Shown: positions 15,851 through 22,890 of the stretch, in pieces
How positions within the stretch are numbered: the first letter of the stretch is position 1
Layout: each line of letters starts with the position of its first letter
Source: Chlamydiales bacterium
Lineage (GTDB): Bacteria > Chlamydiota > Chlamydiia > Chlamydiales > JAJFMA01
Reading direction: 5' to 3'
Assembly: GCA_030679955.1 (NCBI GenBank)
Contig: JAUXSF010000033.1
Location: 1-64,000, forward strand
DNA: 64,000 nucleotides
The notes under the pieces: generated by a model
The model's input: the letters and a program-made list of their open reading frames with translations, nothing else
The model's database searches: none
Told to the model about the DNA's origin: nothing
Position numbers and translations under genes: made by a program

Positions 15851-17545
15851 ATGGCTATTGAACGCACGCCGGATTCGGTGAACTATCTTCATGCTCATAT
15901 AGGTAATGGAGATGCTACAGATGCGCCTAAGCCATTAATGTTCGATGGAATTGATGATAAAAGACTTAGCGTTCCAGTGCTGATGATTAAAGAGGGGGAA
16001 TTAGCTAAGGCTAAGGATCCTACGAATGCAAACTCCGCAGTTATTGAGGGGAAAAGTTATGTGCGTGCGCAACTAACTGACGGTCAGAAGGTTTGGGTTG
16101 ATGTCGACGCGTTTGCTAAAGCCTTCCATTTTTCACCCGATAAGGTGCAGAAAGTTGGGGAAAGGGGAGGGTTAGAATCGCTTGTTGATAAACGCAAGGA
16201 TTTTAGCAAAGTGCTTGATCAGTATGAAGCAGTCCTTACGAACTACGAGGAGAACCAAACGCTTGATGGTACTTTACAGTCCCGCAGTGGGGAAGCAACC
16301 CCTCACTTAACCAAAGAATTAGTTTTAAAGATGATCAAAGTGGGTCTTCGCGAGTTAAACTATACTGGGGAATCATCTGCGGTTTTTGAGGTCAAAGGTC
16401 AGCAGGTGGTGGGCTCGAGAGATATTAAAGGTAACCTTCAAATGATCATACGAAGTCCATCGGACAAGTTCTTGGGCAAAGGTTCTTTTGGCCAGGCTCA
16501 CCGAGTCTACGACGTTGTTGCAGGAGATAAGGCTGCTTTTAAAACAATACTTCCCAGCCTTGTAAACACGCCTGAAGCTGCTAGAGCTCAGAAGGAAATT
16601 ATGAATGAAGCAGAAAAGCTTCCCCTAGTTCACGCAAATGGTGAAGTGGAAGGGGTCGTTCTACCACCAAGAGGGGTCGTAAATATCGGGGGAGACAAAC
16701 AAGAGGTAGGTTTTTGGACAAGAGAATACCCTGGTGGTGACGCCTTTGATATCATTTCGGACACCTTAGCAGGCGAGCCTTCGTCATTGCCACATGGAGG
16801 AATTGAGGCTCGTTCACCCTGGGAAATGATTGGTATGGGACTGAAGTTGTTAGAGGGACTTGCGCGATTAGAGGAAATCGGCCTAATCCATGGGGATATT
16901 AAACCTGAAAATATGTTTGTATCGGAGGACAACGATGGTAACCTGCTCGTTCGCCTTGCAGATTTCGGGGGTGCCGAGACCGTTGATGAAGCCTGGGACC
17001 GAATGCTAACGCTTGCCACAGAAAATCCCGAACAATTCACGAAAAAAGGGTTGGGCACCGTTACGCCCCAATACTTAGCTTCAGATGAGGCACAAAGTAT
17101 TTTAGAGATTGTACAGGAAGCGGCAAATCTTCCTGCGGGTTCTGATCCACAGCAGTTGGAGGAACTAAAGGCTCAATTTAAGGTGGCACAACATGCCCGA
17201 GACCGATTGGCAATGGGTATCTCGCTTTTCACCATTATGATCGGCATAGCTCCAGTGCCACAGGGCAGCTTTGCGGATGTAACGCTTGGCATCAACAAAC
17301 AAATGGCTCCGGGAGAGGATAACGACTACCAAGACCTTGCATCAGGATTATACACCGACGTGGTGTTGAAAGCTTTTCAAGGGCTACTGGATCCCGATCC
17401 GCTAAAAAGAATGAGCCCAGCAGATGCGGCCGCACAATTTAAGGATATACGATCGGATCTTGAGAATCCTCAAGCTAACTTTCTCAAGGATCTTAAAGAG
17501 CAGCTACTCGAGCTAGACCCCTATTCTTGGCAGCGGAACTCTTGA
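15851..17545 (+). CDS. Eukaryotic-like Ser/Thr protein kinase
   Basis: A 564-residue protein with an N-terminal region of about 200 residues of unknown fold followed by a protein kinase domain. Visible kinase features: glycine loop GKGSFGQAHRVY (209-220), the ATP-binding Lys in AAFKTI (Lys231), catalytic loop HGDIKPEN (347-354, Asp349, Asn354), DFG (371-373), and a GTVTPQYLASDE segment in the place of the activation loop and APE. HGD replaces the usual HRD, so activation-loop phosphorylation may not be needed. I chose the ATG at 15851 because AAGGAG lies 6 bases before it; a GTG at 15767 would add 28 residues without a site. There is no membrane span, so it is cytosolic or a secreted effector. 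Confidence 0.83.
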   Translation: MAIERTPDSVNYLHAHIGNGDATDAPKPLMFDGIDDKRLSVPVLMIKEGELAKAKDPTNANSAVIEGKSYVRAQLTDGQKVWVDVDAFAKAFHFSPDKVQKVGERGGLESLVDKRKDFSKVLDQYEAVLTNYEENQTLDGTLQSRSGEATPHLTKELVLKMIKVGLRELNYTGESSAVFEVKGQQVVGSRDIKGNLQMIIRSPSDKFLGKGSFGQAHRVYDVVAGDKAAFKTILPSLVNTPEAARAQKEIMNEAEKLPLVHANGEVEGVVLPPRGVVNIGGDKQEVGFWTREYPGGDAFDIISDTLAGEPSSLPHGGIEARSPWEMIGMGLKLLEGLARLEEIGLIHGDIKPENMFVSEDNDGNLLVRLADFGGAETVDEAWDRMLTLATENPEQFTKKGLGTVTPQYLASDEAQSILEIVQEAANLPAGSDPQQLEELKAQFKVAQHARDRLAMGISLFTIMIGIAPVPQGSFADVTLGINKQMAPGEDNDYQDLASGLYTDVVLKAFQGLLDPDPLKRMSPADAAAQFKDIRSDLENPQANFLKDLKEQLLELDPYSWQRNS

Positions 17546-17642
17546 GGAGCTGATGGTAATAGGCGCTAAATCTAAAACATTCTTAACTGAGACTTAATGA
17601 GATTGCGCTAATCTATTGCTTGGAGACAACATAGAGGGTGGT

Positions 17643-18539
17643 ATGCAAGCAGTAGATCGAATATGTAATTATATACCGTATATCAGTCGACCAAAGGAGC
17701 TTCCTCCTCATGCCCATGATCTTACGATCGCTAAGGTTGCAGCGATTGCCTTTGCTCAGCTTGCTGTAGCGGCTGCCGTAAATCTGGTTATTACCACTTA
17801 TGTTGCTGCACCTCTAAGCATTGCAATAGCGACCACGTTTTTGACCAGCATGGCGCTTAATTTAGCTGTGGAACTCGGGAAATATGCGTGCCAGAGACTA
17901 GGTTGGATAAAGACGCAGGATCCCTCTAAAGGTCCTAGTAAAACCACCATCGATAACTGCGCTTGGTATTCGCAATTTTCTCTTGTGAACGTTTTTGGCT
18001 TGTCCGGACCTACGATCGCGCTCCATGAGTTAGGACATTACTCCGTCGCTAAGACGCTATTTACTGGCGCGAAGCCAAGTATCTTTGTGCAGCCCTTCCA
18101 GGGTGGTTATACAACATTCGATAACAACGCAGGCTTAAGTTGTCTGGGAAGGCTCATCGGACTACGCAATAGCACCGCCATTTTGATAATGGGAGGGGTT
18201 ATCGCTACAACACTCGTGGCTACTACTGCCCTTGCTGCTTCACACTTCTTAAAAGAATCGCATCCGGGTCTAAGCCGCTTCTTAGAGTTATATGGCTATG
18301 TTCAGCTACTCTCGGATCTTATTTATGGAGTCATTTCAGCTATGCATCCTGAGGCTATGGCACCCGGGGACTTCTGCTTACTCGATCAGCTGACGGGAAT
18401 TCATCCGCTCATGGTTGTTGGTGCGATGGTGGCGACAACGACTGCTGTCAAGGTTGCCTTACCTCGGTTATGTCCTAAGCCTGTGCCAGCGAAGCTGACC
18501 TATTGGGAAAGCATCAAATCACGCATGGCTAAACTTTAG
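17643..18539 (+). CDS. Membrane metalloprotease-like protein with HELGH motif
   Basis: A 298-residue integral membrane protein. Hydrophobic segments lie at about 30-75, 180-200, 215-232 and 255-272. A zinc-protease HEXXH motif is seen as HELGH (128-132), preceded by SGPTIAL as in membrane-embedded M50-type peptidases; the downstream SDLIYG or PGDFCLLD (241-248) may supply the third ligand. The role is inferred: intramembrane or membrane-associated proteolysis. The ATG at 17643 has GAGGGTGG upstream; the longer TTG reading is less likely. A decayed copy of the last 70 residues lies 0.5 kb downstream at 19030-19260, so the locus has duplicated. It follows the kinase gene by about 100 bases. Confidence 0.65.
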   Translation: MQAVDRICNYIPYISRPKELPPHAHDLTIAKVAAIAFAQLAVAAAVNLVITTYVAAPLSIAIATTFLTSMALNLAVELGKYACQRLGWIKTQDPSKGPSKTTIDNCAWYSQFSLVNVFGLSGPTIALHELGHYSVAKTLFTGAKPSIFVQPFQGGYTTFDNNAGLSCLGRLIGLRNSTAILIMGGVIATTLVATTALAASHFLKESHPGLSRFLELYGYVQLLSDLIYGVISAMHPEAMAPGDFCLLDQLTGIHPLMVVGAMVATTTAVKVALPRLCPKPVPAKLTYWESIKSRMAKL

Positions 18540-18840
18540 TATACCAAGCGTAGGCTGTCGCAACCCCGATAACAGTGGTCGTAAGAGCACCAACTATTTT
18601 TCTACAGCGATGGTTATTAGCAGCTTGCTCAAAAAATGCACCAACCTTATTACCAAGATCAATGGAAATTAGCATCGCAACGGGTCTAGAGGCAAAATTA
18701 GCTGCTGAAAGAGTCATTGCGCCCAGATGGCCCATGATATCTTCGGTTGAAAAACGATTACGGGCAGGCTCTTGGTTAAGAGCTGCTATAACTGGAACGG
18801 GATTTATTGGAGTTTTTGAAGAGGAGATGCTTATTCCCAC
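18529..18840 (-). CDS. Unknown small membrane-anchored protein
   Basis: A 103-residue candidate gene with a GTG start preceded by AGGAT. It has a polar Ser/Pro/Asn-rich N-terminus, then a mildly amphipathic middle and one C-terminal membrane span (about 80-98, IVGALTTTVIGVATAYAW). Its 3' end overlaps the convergent metalloprotease gene by 11 bases. The opposite strand also has a 94-codon open frame, but its translation looks less protein-like. No family is recognised. A tail-anchored protein is a reasonable reading of the hydrophobicity, and the gene itself is uncertain. Confidence 0.5.
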   Translation of the reverse strand: MGISISSSKTPINPVPVIAALNQEPARNRFSTEDIMGHLGAMTLSAANFASRPVAMLISIDLGNKVGAFFEQAANNHRCRKIVGALTTTVIGVATAYAWYTKV

Positions 18841-19029
18841 GGATGATCCTATTGTTTAGTAATTATTAAAACAGTATAGTATATTATGCTTAAAATAAAA
18901 TAAAGAGTTTTTGTGAAGAACTTGTAACTGCGGAATAGAAAATCAGGTTTCCTCCAAGATAGAAATGTACGGTTCTGTTCTGACAAAGGAACCTCTTTTA
19001 ACAAGGAGGTTCGAAAATGGAGGAAAGGG

Positions 19030-19260
19030 TCGCTATGTCACGGATCTTATTTACGGGTCATTCCAGCTATGGATCCTCAAGCTATGGCAGCCGGAGACTT
19101 CTGCTTACTCGATCGGCTGACGGGAATTCATCCGCTCATGGTGGTTGGCGCGATGGTGGCGACAACGGTTTCTGTGAAGGTCGCCTTGCCTCGGTTATGT
19201 CCGAAGCCTGTGCCCTTAAAGCTGACCTATTGGAAAAGGCATCGAATCATGCATGGCTAA
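19030..19260 (+). pseudogene. Decayed 3' fragment of the HELGH metalloprotease gene
   Basis: This stretch repeats the last ~230 bases of the gene at 17643-18539 (compare 18310-18538). From 19069 the frame is intact and gives MDPQAMAAGDFCLLDRLTGI against MHPEAMAPGDFCLLDQLTGI in the parent. Upstream of that, a short deletion and a one-base deletion in the 'GGATCTTATTTA' region break the frame, and nothing of the HELGH part remains. It is a remnant of a tandem duplication. Its last 4 bases overlap the stop of the minus-strand gene that follows. Confidence 0.85.
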
Positions 19261-20291
19261 GGTTTGAATTTTTTGTGGAAGCGTTCCAGTTCACGGTTGG
19301 TTGTTTGAAAGAACTCTGCTGCTCTCACCTTTTCGCTGTTCGAAAAATGGTTGGTGTAAAGCAGACCAAGGCTTCTGGAAAGCTCATTAGCTTGTGAAAT
19401 GTAGGTTTTTTTTGGATTTTTGGAGATGAACTTTTGAAAGTCATCTATCTCGCGAAATGCATTCTGCAGTGCAAGCTTAGAAGAGTGATCTGAAGGACGC
19501 TCGGTATCTTTGCTTATGAGCTTATGATACTTCCATTTGATAACATCTTTCACAGCATCACACATTGTGTTTGTTCTATTGGTGATGGCTGATGACGTAC
19601 TTCCCAACCGTGGTATTTTAGCCAGGCGAGGAAGGATTTCCGGAAATTCTTTCTTTGTTATCTCTTCGTTATGAACTTGACCGGTCATTTGTTGATGAAT
19701 TTTTTCCCTATCGGTACCCCGTTTTCCCGCGTAGGAAAAAGGCCCTTCTATTGAGGCTCCTATCTCGTCAATATGCTCGGCATTATTGAAAAGTTGACGG
19801 AGAACATCTCGCTGGCCCTGATGTAACCCGGAGTAGGCATCAGCATTCATAATTCCAATGTCCTTTGCCTTCTTCCCCATCGATTTTATGTGGCTGTGCA
19901 AAGCTTCTTGGGTGTAACCTTTCAGCGTCTTTTGCGCATCTCTATAAAGACTTCCTAACTTATTCTCCAAATTAACTTGGCTTTTAATTGTATTGTTATA
20001 AATTTCTTTGATTTGTTGACGATTTACATAAATAATTTGTTGTATAGCCTCACCACTCATTGAAGAGTCCGAATGCGTAACCACTGCCCTCATGGTTGAT
20101 TCCAAAGAATCAAGATTTTGCGCTAAATTTTTTAGATTATTAGCTATAGCCTCATATCTTTTAGGCTCAAAGATCCCGAAAGCATCGGGATGTGTTGCAG
20201 CTGCTTCTGCCTCTTGAATTTCTAGGCTCAGAGCCTCATGAAATTTGGATAAGGACTCTAAAACGTATTGCTCACTGTAATTAGGAATCAT
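19257..20291 (-). CDS. Unknown helical protein, possible effector
   Basis: A 344-residue, strongly helical, hydrophilic protein without signal peptide or membrane span. Residues 1-130 have heptad-like leucine spacing suggesting coiled coil; the C-terminal 80 residues are again helical and basic. No family is recognised. It lies in the accessory block with a kinase and a metalloprotease and converges on the pseudogene at 19030-19260, overlapping it by 4 bases. A secreted effector is conceivable from context and composition only. Confidence 0.6.
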   Translation of the reverse strand: MIPNYSEQYVLESLSKFHEALSLEIQEAEAAATHPDAFGIFEPKRYEAIANNLKNLAQNLDSLESTMRAVVTHSDSSMSGEAIQQIIYVNRQQIKEIYNNTIKSQVNLENKLGSLYRDAQKTLKGYTQEALHSHIKSMGKKAKDIGIMNADAYSGLHQGQRDVLRQLFNNAEHIDEIGASIEGPFSYAGKRGTDREKIHQQMTGQVHNEEITKKEFPEILPRLAKIPRLGSTSSAITNRTNTMCDAVKDVIKWKYHKLISKDTERPSDHSSKLALQNAFREIDDFQKFISKNPKKTYISQANELSRSLGLLYTNHFSNSEKVRAAEFFQTTNRELERFHKKFKP

Positions 20292-20345
20292 AATAATGCC
20301 CCTAAGCTACGGTTTAATACATCTCGAGCTGTCGATATGAGGAGA

Positions 20346-20369
20346 CCCCAAGCCTTCTTTAGCTTGGGG
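20346..20369 (-). terminator. Hairpin downstream of the small membrane protein gene
   Basis: A perfect 8-base stem, CCCCAAGC with GCTTGGGG, around an 8-base loop. It begins 12 bases beyond the stop of the minus-strand gene 20382-20783. The T-rich tract after the stem is weak, so termination may be partial. Confidence 0.6.
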
Positions 20370-20381
20370 AATGTTACGTCA

Positions 20382-20783
20382 TTAGGTTGCGCGGTTGATT
20401 AGGGCAACGATGCCTACCGCAGCAATAGCTCCTAGAACCAGCGTAGGTATCACCAAAAGTAACGCTAGGATGGCGCCGCCTAGAACGATCGTTTTGGCTT
20501 GACCTTCTTTTTCTAGGTACTGGCGGAATGACTTAATGCGTTTGAGCATTTCTTCGGAGAAATAGACACCAAACACGATACCAACGATAGCGCCGCCCCA
20601 TAGTGGTAGCCAAGGAAGAATGACCAGGCCCACAGCCATAATAATGTACGCCATGGTGTCGCGCCGTACGTTGGTGGCCAGTTTGAACACCTTTTCTACA
20701 GCATCTTTGGCTTGGGTCCCTATTTCGGCCGCTTTATCTTCGGTTCTCTTGGGCTCAGAATCTGATTCAGCCTTCTTAGGCAT
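20382..20783 (-). CDS. Small membrane protein of unknown function
   Basis: A 133-residue protein with a charged N-terminus (1-40, KKAESDSEPKRTEDKAAE) and then four hydrophobic segments arranged as two hairpins (about 45-62, 64-75, 97-112, 113-130), separated by a basic loop EEMLKRIKSFRQYLEKEG. It probably sits in the inner membrane. The ribosome site is excellent: AGGAGGG 5 bases before the ATG. The gene is divergent from the T2SS operon, so the 215-base gap between them carries promoters for both. No family is recognised. Confidence 0.7.
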   Translation of the reverse strand: MPKKAESDSEPKRTEDKAAEIGTQAKDAVEKVFKLATNVRRDTMAYIIMAVGLVILPWLPLWGGAIVGIVFGVYFSEEMLKRIKSFRQYLEKEGQAKTIVLGGAILALLLVIPTLVLGAIAAVGIVALINRAT

Positions 20784-20998
20784 ACGACCCTCCTATTTAT
20801 GTGAGACCTACCTACCCAAATTATACATAACGCCAAATTGTCAAAGCAATAATTCGTACGACACGCAGGGTTAGGGCTTTCAATAGCAATTGTTACCGTA
20901 ACCTAACCTAACCTAAGTGCTAAAAGAAATTTGTTTTTATTGGGTGATGCGCTAGCATCCCCTATTTCTACCAAACTATGGTTGAGGGTGGTGCGTCA
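20784..20998. promoter_or_regulatory. Divergent promoter region upstream of the T2SS operon
   Basis: A 215-base gap between divergent genes. It holds a short telomere-like direct repeat, three TAACC units at 20899-20913, with an inverted GGTTAGG at about 20869-20876, so a stem-loop or operator is possible. GAGGGTGG before 20999 is the ribosome site of the first T2SS gene. I cannot assign a clear -35/-10 pair. Confidence 0.4.
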
Positions 20999-22852
20999 AT
21001 GGTTAGAAAGATTTTAACGTGGTCCAACTACGTCTTGCTCTCGTGTGTTGCTATATTAGTGTTTCTTGTAGTCGTTTCCGCTTTTAAAAGTGGTGACAAT
21101 GCGATGCCCGAGGGTATTCAACTGCCCGCTGATATCCCCCTTACCTTGGCAAAAAACAGCTTTGCTCAGCCAGAAGCTGCATATAACGATATTGGCGCGC
21201 CTGTATTGACGACATCTATCGTGCAACCGAAGTTAGAGCTGCCTGACCTTCGTGCCTACTTAAACTACTACGGGACGAATGCACGTCCGGATATTGGCGC
21301 CGCCTCAAAACTGCTTTATTTTGGGTTGAAAGGTACCGAGGTACCCGTTGGTGCTCCGGATGGAGAGAAGCTCTATTTACGCTACGATGCCACCAAGAAG
21401 CCTGGGATGTTTGTCTTTAGCCCTGAGAACCGACCGACTAACTTATGGATAATCGCTAAGAAAGATGACACAAAGGCGAATATTCAAGTGGGTATGGTAG
21501 ATGAAAACGGCGCACCGGTTACCGAGCCGATTGCTCGCGCTACCTTTGTTTTGGCTGCTCGCGATTTTACGCGTGCCGGCGGCGCTACTTGGGAGATTGG
21601 TAAGTGGAAGGTTGATGGAACTCTGTTGGCGCGTCAGCGCGCGCGTTGGTTTGGTCAAGATCAATTCCTCAATAAGCATGGCGGTGAGGAATTTGATGAA
21701 CAGGAAGGTCGCGAACGTATTGAGTTTGGCGAAGCTAACGAACGCTTTGTAGTGTATGTTAAAGAGGGTGATTGCTTAATTTGGGACGGCCAAAAATGGC
21801 ACCCCATACAGGTTGGCGAGGCCTCACGTGGTTTCCCCCTTATGTGTGTGAACAAGGTTGATGAGCGGTTAATGCGCCTCGACCTATGGGATGCCGGCGG
21901 ACAAGGTCATGTAGCATTAAACCTTGTGAAGTCCAGAGAAGCATGGACGCCCAAAACCTTCGAGCAAGATTTTAAATTTGTTTCCTCGAGAACACTCTCA
22001 CAGTATGTCTTTGAGGTCAAAAAAGATCGTATCGTTTTACGTCCTTTTGATTGGTTGTTGCTTACGGAGAAGGGATGGATACCTCTAAATTCTGTTGAGG
22101 AAATTGACGGATATGTGGATCGCAAGACTCCCGGCGTTTTATTTGTCTTTGCTGGCCCTGCACAGAAAGAGGACAAGCAAGTACTTAGAGCGACGCTCTA
22201 TAGTCCGTCGCGCACCGAGACTTTTGACATTGACTTCCCGCTAGATCAGAGCTCCATACTCGGCGGACAACGTATGGAGGAACAGCAGAAGCAGCAGCAG
22301 GGTGATAATAAACCACAAAAAGATGACGAAGAGTCCAGTCAGCAAGAGGAAAGCGAAGAGTCCAGTCAGTATCACGATGACGAAGAGCCTTCTCAGCAAT
22401 ACGATGGCGAGGAGCGCCCAGAAGGTGAGGAAGAAACCAACCACCTAGAAGAAGATAAGGGGCATCCTGAGGACGCGAATCGGCAAGAAGAGCAAGAAGG
22501 ATACAGACCTATTGAGAGAGATGAAGAGGCTATTAAGCAGGGACGTGGCACCCCAGAAGAAATGGAGTCAATGCATCCACCAGGGCAGGAAGAACTCCCC
22601 GAAGGTGTTATTTTGGCTCCAGTGATTCCGCAAGATGGCGATTCTGAAGAGCAAGTAGAAGAGGTAATTGAAGAAACTCCCGAACCGCCAGTAGAAGAGC
22701 AGCTACAAATTACCAAAGCAAATTTTGAAGAAAACAGGTCTCATAGGCCAGCTAGAAAGATTCGCGGGAACCCGGAGTTAAAAAAATCTGCGCGCAGACC
22801 AGGGAGATTGCGCGATGATATAAGATTCTTGCTGCAAGATAATGACAAATAG
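20999..22852 (+). CDS. T2SS operon first gene, inner-membrane protein in the GspC position
   Basis: A 617-residue protein with one N-terminal membrane span (about 10-30, YVLLSCVAILVFLVVVSAF) and a large periplasmic part. Residues 420-560 are very acidic and Gln/Glu/Asp-rich (EEQQKQQQ, DDEEPSQQ, GEEETNHLEEDKG), then a basic Arg/Lys-rich C-terminus. It precedes gspD by 38 bases. In Chlamydia an unnamed conserved gene occupies the same place before gspD. Topology and position match GspC, the clamp between the secretin and the inner-membrane platform, but I see no clear HR-domain motif, so the functional match is inferred. I chose the second ATG (20999) because GAGGGTGG lies before it. Confidence 0.7.
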   Translation: MVRKILTWSNYVLLSCVAILVFLVVVSAFKSGDNAMPEGIQLPADIPLTLAKNSFAQPEAAYNDIGAPVLTTSIVQPKLELPDLRAYLNYYGTNARPDIGAASKLLYFGLKGTEVPVGAPDGEKLYLRYDATKKPGMFVFSPENRPTNLWIIAKKDDTKANIQVGMVDENGAPVTEPIARATFVLAARDFTRAGGATWEIGKWKVDGTLLARQRARWFGQDQFLNKHGGEEFDEQEGRERIEFGEANERFVVYVKEGDCLIWDGQKWHPIQVGEASRGFPLMCVNKVDERLMRLDLWDAGGQGHVALNLVKSREAWTPKTFEQDFKFVSSRTLSQYVFEVKKDRIVLRPFDWLLLTEKGWIPLNSVEEIDGYVDRKTPGVLFVFAGPAQKEDKQVLRATLYSPSRTETFDIDFPLDQSSILGGQRMEEQQKQQQGDNKPQKDDEESSQQEESEESSQYHDDEEPSQQYDGEERPEGEEETNHLEEDKGHPEDANRQEEQEGYRPIERDEEAIKQGRGTPEEMESMHPPGQEELPEGVILAPVIPQDGDSEEQVEEVIEETPEPPVEEQLQITKANFEENRSHRPARKIRGNPELKKSARRPGRLRDDIRFLLQDNDK

Positions 22853-22890
22853 CCTAAGCATGTTGAATTTACTGATAGCGTAGTTTTAGG

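Noticed and set aside
18575-18859. 94-codon plus-strand frame opposite 18529-18840
   Set aside because: Composition is less protein-like than the minus-strand reading, which has a ribosome site and a clean membrane span.
19017-19397. 126-codon plus-strand frame with a good ribosome site
   Set aside because: It reads the metalloprotease remnant out of frame and continues antisense to a better gene; probably not a protein.
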